From the NCBI GenBank assembly GCA_900550175.1, contig URQX01000058.1, forward strand, positions 1-10,038: a stretch of 10,038 nucleotides of DNA, given 5' to 3'. Below are positions 6,227-10,038 of this stretch, piece by piece. The translations under genes and the position numbers were made by a program. Each line of letters starts with the position of its first letter. Position 1 is the stretch's first letter. The notes below the pieces were generated by a model. It did not search any database. It saw nothing but the letters and a program-made list of their open reading frames with translations, and had not been told where the DNA came from. Origin of the DNA: an uncultured Veillonella sp. Its GTDB lineage: Bacteria; Bacillota; Negativicutes; Veillonellales; Veillonellaceae.

Positions 6227-6357
6227 TAGTTTGAGTTTAACTATATCGATACATTGCGTTTTGTTATAAAGGTCAAACTAAAAATCATATGAGTAGAAAT
6301 TGACACATATACCCCCGTCCTAGATACAATTGAACTAGCTTTATTTATAGTTTGAGT
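6227..6357. repeat. Three copies of a TAGTTTGA motif in the ddh/autotransporter spacer
   Basis: TAGTTTGAGT occurs at 6227-6236 and again at 6348-6357. An inverted copy, TCAAACTA, lies at 6273-6280. The first and inverted copies extend to a perfect 9-bp inverted repeat (6226-6234 and 6273-6281). The inverted and last copies extend to 11 of 12 matching bases (6273-6284 and 6344-6355). The last pair encloses the best autotransporter promoter candidate. The remainder of this ~290-base spacer is AT-rich, with no sign of a gene. Confidence 0.6.
6300..6330 (+). promoter_or_regulatory. Promoter candidate for the autotransporter gene
   Basis: A perfect TTGACA at 6300-6305 and TACAAT at 6325-6330 (five of six bases) are separated by 19 bases, longer than the usual 17. 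The spacer contains a five-C run (6312-6316) that stands out in AT-rich DNA. With 17-base spacing the -10 would be the weaker GATACA. Initiation near 6337 would leave a leader of about 38 bases. Confidence 0.5.
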
Positions 6358-6374
6358 GTTATAGGAGGTAAGAG

Positions 6375-8597
6375 ATGATAAGAAAGGTAAACGCTGCTGT
6401 TATTGCTGCATTGATTGTAACAGGTGCAAGTGCTTTTACTATGGCTTCAGCTACAACGGTGGAAAGTCATACAGAGGGTAAGTCCATCGGTCTTAATTTG
6501 TGGGGGGAACAAAGGCATTATACAGATGATTTGATTGTTAATGTATCTGGCCTTGGTGTAAATGGTACAAAATACCATAACAATGTGACGGGGATTTATG
6601 CACTTGATGGTACACAAGTAGCTATCGACAAGAATGTAACAGTGAAAATTACAAATCCAGCGCCAGCGGAAAGCGGAGAGAAACGCAGACCTGATTTGGC
6701 ACATTATTACATGAGTGGTATTTATGCTGGTTATGGCGGTTTAACCAGTGATGGTAACAATGATGATACGCGTGTAACTGTAAAAGGCAATGCAAATATC
6801 GATGTAGTCGGTGTTGGTTTGCAAGCTAATAAAGACGGTTATATCCGTGTGCTGGGTGGGGTCGATATAAAAACATATCCACTTGATACATCTGATACGT
6901 ATTCTGCTTTATCTGAAGAAGGATTTGTCTATGTAAATACTGGTATGGATGGCTTAGAACCAGGCACTAATGATGTGAAAATGTATGGTAATGTAGGGTT
7001 TTTAGATAAAAATTATGGTATAGAGAAAAATCCTCATAACCATGGTTCTGAAATTTCATTAGGTTTAACGACACCCAATTCTAAATTAGTAGGTGGTGTG
7101 CTTAACGAATTTGATGAAAGCAATAATAATCCGTATCATGGTGGTTTGCGATTATATTTACAAAATGGTGCTACTTGGCGCAATGAATGGTTAGGTGCTG
7201 AGCGCGTATATCCTACGCAAGGTCGCCCAGATAATGCAAACTATTTATATACTGGTAGCCGTTTAGAACATTTCATAGGTGGTAAAGATGCAGCTAGCAA
7301 AGGTATTATCCAAGCTGTAGACGCTCGTCCTATTACAATTAATAACTATGCTGGTCATACAGCTATCGATTACGAAAAGGGTGCTCCTGCATCTGCACAA
7401 GGTAAAGGCCAAGTAGTTATCAATCATGCTGAAAAAGGCTCATCTGTAACTATGCACAGTTCTGCAGAGGCCCTTAAAGGTTATGCAAATATTAATAATC
7501 CTAGAGGTACATTGCACCAATTAGCAAATAAGTTAACATACACTAACTTTAATAAAGGGGAACGTAATTTAGGTGTAAATGTACAGGTTGATGGTGGCCT
7601 TATTAGTCCTACATACTCTACTAATCTAGGTACAGAAAGCTTCGCTATGGACGGAAAAGCTAGCGTTACGGATCAAGCTGTGATAACAACTCGTGAAAGT
7701 GAACTTGTATCTGGCGCTAAGAGTGCACTGGCTGCCTCTATGATGCAAATGAAAGCAGATACAAATGATTTACAACGCCGCCTCGGTGATGTGCGTCTTA
7801 ACTCTGATAAACATGGTGTGTGGGGTAAATACATTGGTGGTAAGTCTAAAATTACAGATGATGCCTATGTAAATCAAACGTACAACATGGCGCAAGTCGG
7901 TTATGATACATTGCGTGGTGACTGGACTGTTGGTGGTGCGTTACTATACGGCACAAGCAATAACGATTACGCTCTCGGTTCTGGCTCTGGTAAGACGGCT
8001 GGCTTGGCTGTATATGGTGCTAAACAATTTAAGGATGGCCGTTATGTAGACATAATTGGCAAAGTGAACCGTTTGAAAAATGATTTCACTGTACACAATA
8101 CCTTAGGCACTACATTGAGTGGTGATTACCGTAATACAGGGGCGTCCTTAAGTGTTGAATACGGTAAACGTATTAAAAAGAATAATGGCTTCTATATCGA
8201 TCCTAATGCGGAATTGACGTTCAGCCGTTTGTCTGGTGAAAGCTTCGAGGCACGTACCAATACAGGCAGCACAGTACATATTAATTCTGATGCAGTAAAT
8301 TCTGTTATTGGTCGCATTGGCGTAGGAATTGGCAAGGAAAGTCAAAACAGTAATGTATTCCTTAAAGCTGCGTTAGCTCATGAGTTCTCAGGTAAAATGA
8401 ATGCTACGTACAGCATGGCCGGTGAGCCAACTACAGGTAGCGAAGTAAATCTAAAAGACACATGGCTTGACCTTGAACTCGGGGGCTCTTGGAGCGTGCG
8501 TCCTAATACATATGTTTATGGTACTTTCACTAAAAACTTTGGTGCCACTGTAGATAACTCCTATCGTATTGACGCTGGTATTCGCCATAACTTTTAA
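6375..8597 (+). CDS. Type Va autotransporter surface protein
   Basis: A 740-residue secreted protein of a diderm cell. Residues 1-26 are a Sec signal peptide (basic IRK, hydrophobic core, possible cleavage after ASA at 20 or 26). Residues 27-440 are the passenger, rich in Gly, Asn, Thr and Val and with the strand-turn pattern expected of a beta-helix (for example TRVTVKGNANIDVVGVGLQ). Residues 441-475 form a helical linker (ELVSGAKSALAASM). Residues 481-740 are an autotransporter beta-barrel, starting HGVWGKY and ending IRHNF with the terminal Phe used for outer-membrane assembly. No cysteine occurs in the whole protein, as is common for this class. No protease triad, RGD motif or lipobox was recognised, so adhesion is a guess from family habit. 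AGGAGG (6363-6368) sets the start at ATG 6375. It is transcribed alone, divergent from ddh and convergent with dapL. Confidence 0.92.
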   Translation: MIRKVNAAVIAALIVTGASAFTMASATTVESHTEGKSIGLNLWGEQRHYTDDLIVNVSGLGVNGTKYHNNVTGIYALDGTQVAIDKNVTVKITNPAPAESGEKRRPDLAHYYMSGIYAGYGGLTSDGNNDDTRVTVKGNANIDVVGVGLQANKDGYIRVLGGVDIKTYPLDTSDTYSALSEEGFVYVNTGMDGLEPGTNDVKMYGNVGFLDKNYGIEKNPHNHGSEISLGLTTPNSKLVGGVLNEFDESNNNPYHGGLRLYLQNGATWRNEWLGAERVYPTQGRPDNANYLYTGSRLEHFIGGKDAASKGIIQAVDARPITINNYAGHTAIDYEKGAPASAQGKGQVVINHAEKGSSVTMHSSAEALKGYANINNPRGTLHQLANKLTYTNFNKGERNLGVNVQVDGGLISPTYSTNLGTESFAMDGKASVTDQAVITTRESELVSGAKSALAASMMQMKADTNDLQRRLGDVRLNSDKHGVWGKYIGGKSKITDDAYVNQTYNMAQVGYDTLRGDWTVGGALLYGTSNNDYALGSGSGKTAGLAVYGAKQFKDGRYVDIIGKVNRLKNDFTVHNTLGTTLSGDYRNTGASLSVEYGKRIKKNNGFYIDPNAELTFSRLSGESFEARTNTGSTVHINSDAVNSVIGRIGVGIGKESQNSNVFLKAALAHEFSGKMNATYSMAGEPTTGSEVNLKDTWLDLELGGSWSVRPNTYVYGTFTKNFGATVDNSYRIDAGIRHNF

Positions 8598-8640
8598 TAG
8601 ATAGATGATAGTACTCATAATAAGGTTTTAGCAATTGGGG

Positions 8641-8665
8641 CTACTATTAACATATCTACTATTAA
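8641..8665 (+). repeat. Short direct repeat after the autotransporter gene
   Basis: CTACTATTAA occurs at 8641-8650 and 8656-8665. The region 8598-8700 is otherwise AT-rich and shows no gene. The repeat may be chance. Confidence 0.35.
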
Positions 8666-8703
8666 ATTATAAAAACTAAATAATCATATATATTAAGGCA
8701 TAG

Positions 8704-8748
8704 AAAAGACCGATTACCTTCCTATTATAGGATTGTAATCGGTCTTTT
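8704..8748. terminator. Bidirectional terminator between the autotransporter gene and dapL
   Basis: The arms AAAAGACCGATTAC (8704-8717) and GTAATCGGTCTTTT (8735-8748) are perfect 14-bp complements. The 17-base loop holds a second small hairpin, TCCTA-TTA-TAGGA (8720-8732). T-runs occur on both strands, and the site lies between two convergent genes. Confidence 0.9.
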
Positions 8749-8761
8749 AGTTTTATAGGTA

Positions 8762-9991
8762 TTAGAATTGTAACGTTTTAATTCTTTCAACGGCGTGAAT
8801 TGTATTTTCACGGCTACCGAAAGCTGTTAAACGAAGATAACCTTCACCGTGAGGGCCAAAGCCAGAGCCTGGGGTAGATACGATTTGAACCATTTCAAGT
8901 AAGATATCGAATAATTCCCAGCTAGTCATGTTGCCTGGTGTTTTGAGCCAAATGTATGGAGCATCTACGCCGCCATATACAGTAAGGCCAATGGACTCAA
9001 GACCTTCTTTGATGATGCGAGCATTTTCTTTGTAGTATGCAATGTTAGCACGAGTTTGCTCACGGCCTTCTTTTGTGTATACCGCTTCAGCACCGCGTTG
9101 GATGATGTAAGGAACACCATTGAATTTAGTGCATTGACGACGGTTCCACATAGGGTTTAGTGGTTGGCGTTCACCAGATTTAGTTTTGCCAGTTACTTCT
9201 TTAGGCACTACAGCATAAGCACAACGTGTACCAGTGAAACCTGCAGTTTTGGAGAAAGAACGGAACTCGATAGCTACTTCGCGAGCACCTTCGATTTCAT
9301 AGATGGATTTTACAGTATCTTCTGTGCTGATGAAAGCTTCGTAAGCGGAGTCGAACATCAAAATCGCATCATTATCTTTACACCATTTAATCCATTCTGC
9401 TAAACGAGCACGGCTCAAAACAGTACCTGTTGGATTGTTAGGGGAGCAAAGATATACGATATCTACACGTTCAGAAGGAAATTCTGGAGAGAAATTGTTT
9501 TCAGCGTAAGTAGGAAGGTATACAACCTTTTGGAAAATACCATCTACCGCTTCACCTGTACGACCACCCATAACGTTAGAGTCTAAGTATACAGGGTACA
9601 CTGGATCGGTAATAGCGATGATGTTATCTTCGCTGAATAATTCTTGGATGTTACCAACGTCGGATTTGGCACCATCGGAAACAAATACTTCGTCAATCGC
9701 AATGTCTACGCCTAATGGTTTGTAATCGCCATCAACAATAGCTTGACGTAAGAAGTCATAACCTTGTTCAGGACCGTAACCGCGGAATGTTTCAGCTTTA
9801 CCCATTTCTTGAACCGCTTTGCTCATAGCGTCGATAATTGCTGGAACAAGTGGTAATGTAACATCGCCGATACCAAGACGAATGATATCTGCATCTGGAT
9901 GCGCTGCTTGGTAATCTGCAACCTTTTTAGCGATATTAGCAAATAAATAAGAACCTTGTAGGTTTAAATAGTTTTCATTAATATTAGCCAT
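8762..9991 (-). CDS. dapL: LL-Diaminopimelate aminotransferase
   Basis: DapL converts tetrahydrodipicolinate to LL-DAP in one PLP-dependent step with glutamate as amino donor (EC 2.6.1.83), bypassing the succinyl or acetyl routes; DapF then makes meso-DAP. The 409 residues match the usual DapL length. The class I/II aminotransferase features are LGIGDVTLPL near the N-terminus, FRGYGPEQGYDFLRQAI, SDGAKSD for the PLP phosphate region, DPVYPVYLDSN, YLCSPNNPTGT, and the Schiff-base lysine Lys248 in SFSKTAGFTGTR. The C-terminus has the expected TPGSGFGPHGEGYLRLTAFG. A GGAGT ribosome site on the - strand just before ATG 9991 supports the start. It is followed by a bidirectional terminator, so it ends its own transcript. 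It shares a strand and a pathway with ddh about 2.7 kb away. Confidence 0.96.
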   Translation of the reverse strand: MANINENYLNLQGSYLFANIAKKVADYQAAHPDADIIRLGIGDVTLPLVPAIIDAMSKAVQEMGKAETFRGYGPEQGYDFLRQAIVDGDYKPLGVDIAIDEVFVSDGAKSDVGNIQELFSEDNIIAITDPVYPVYLDSNVMGGRTGEAVDGIFQKVVYLPTYAENNFSPEFPSERVDIVYLCSPNNPTGTVLSRARLAEWIKWCKDNDAILMFDSAYEAFISTEDTVKSIYEIEGAREVAIEFRSFSKTAGFTGTRCAYAVVPKEVTGKTKSGERQPLNPMWNRRQCTKFNGVPYIIQRGAEAVYTKEGREQTRANIAYYKENARIIKEGLESIGLTVYGGVDAPYIWLKTPGNMTSWELFDILLEMVQIVSTPGSGFGPHGEGYLRLTAFGSRENTIHAVERIKTLQF

Positions 9992-10032
9992 GATGACTCC
10001 TTTTTATAATCAGATTTCTCTATATATAGTAA

Positions 10033-10038
10033 ATTATA
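10033..10038 (-). promoter_or_regulatory. Possible -10 box for dapL at the window edge
   Basis: On the - strand this reads TATAAT, about 41 bases before the dapL start. Any -35 box lies outside the window, so this is only a candidate. Confidence 0.3.

Overview
The window looks like chromosome from a low-GC, outer-membrane-bearing member of the Negativicutes, most likely Veillonella or a close relative. The genes are AT-rich and carry strong Firmicutes-style AGGAGG ribosome sites. They nevertheless include a classical type V autotransporter with a signal peptide and an outer-membrane beta-barrel ending in Phe. A selenium trio and two different diaminopimelate (DAP) enzymes fit the same group. 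This assignment rests on recognising families and gene style, not on a database search.

Left part (1-2246, + strand): the last codons of an unidentified gene, then selD (selenophosphate synthase), yedF (TusA-like plus DsrE-like selenium protein) and a small Se/S-carrier-like (DUF3343) protein, closed by an intrinsic terminator. SelD makes selenophosphate, and the other two are its usual companions, thought to handle Se or S on cysteines. Two small tandem repeats lie in the spacers: four 7-bp units after selD, and two 13-bp units across the yedF stop codon.

Middle left (2359-3763, + strand): an NfsB-like nitroreductase, then a GlsB/YeaQ/YmgE-type membrane protein and a CsbD-like protein, both from stress-associated families. 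Palindromic AT-rich DNA precedes the last two. A strong bidirectional terminator (3793-3828) separates this block from the - strand block.

Middle (3846-6080, - strand): ychF (ribosome-associated P-loop ATPase/GTPase) and ddh (meso-DAP dehydrogenase), each apparently with its own promoter. A long hairpin terminator lies behind ddh.

Right part: divergent from ddh is a 740-residue autotransporter (6375-8597, +), preceded by a promoter framed by copies of a TAGTTTGA motif. It converges on dapL (LL-DAP aminotransferase, 8762-9991, -) across another bidirectional terminator. ddh and dapL are alternative ways of handling tetrahydrodipicolinate for meso-DAP and lysine synthesis, so the surface-protein gene sits between two same-strand DAP genes.

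No tRNA, rRNA, CRISPR array, transposase or phage gene was seen. The window reads as mostly ordinary core chromosome. I found no convincing new system. The items most worth a second look are the repeat-framed autotransporter promoter, the coexistence of Ddh and DapL, and the selenium cluster with no visible selenium end product.
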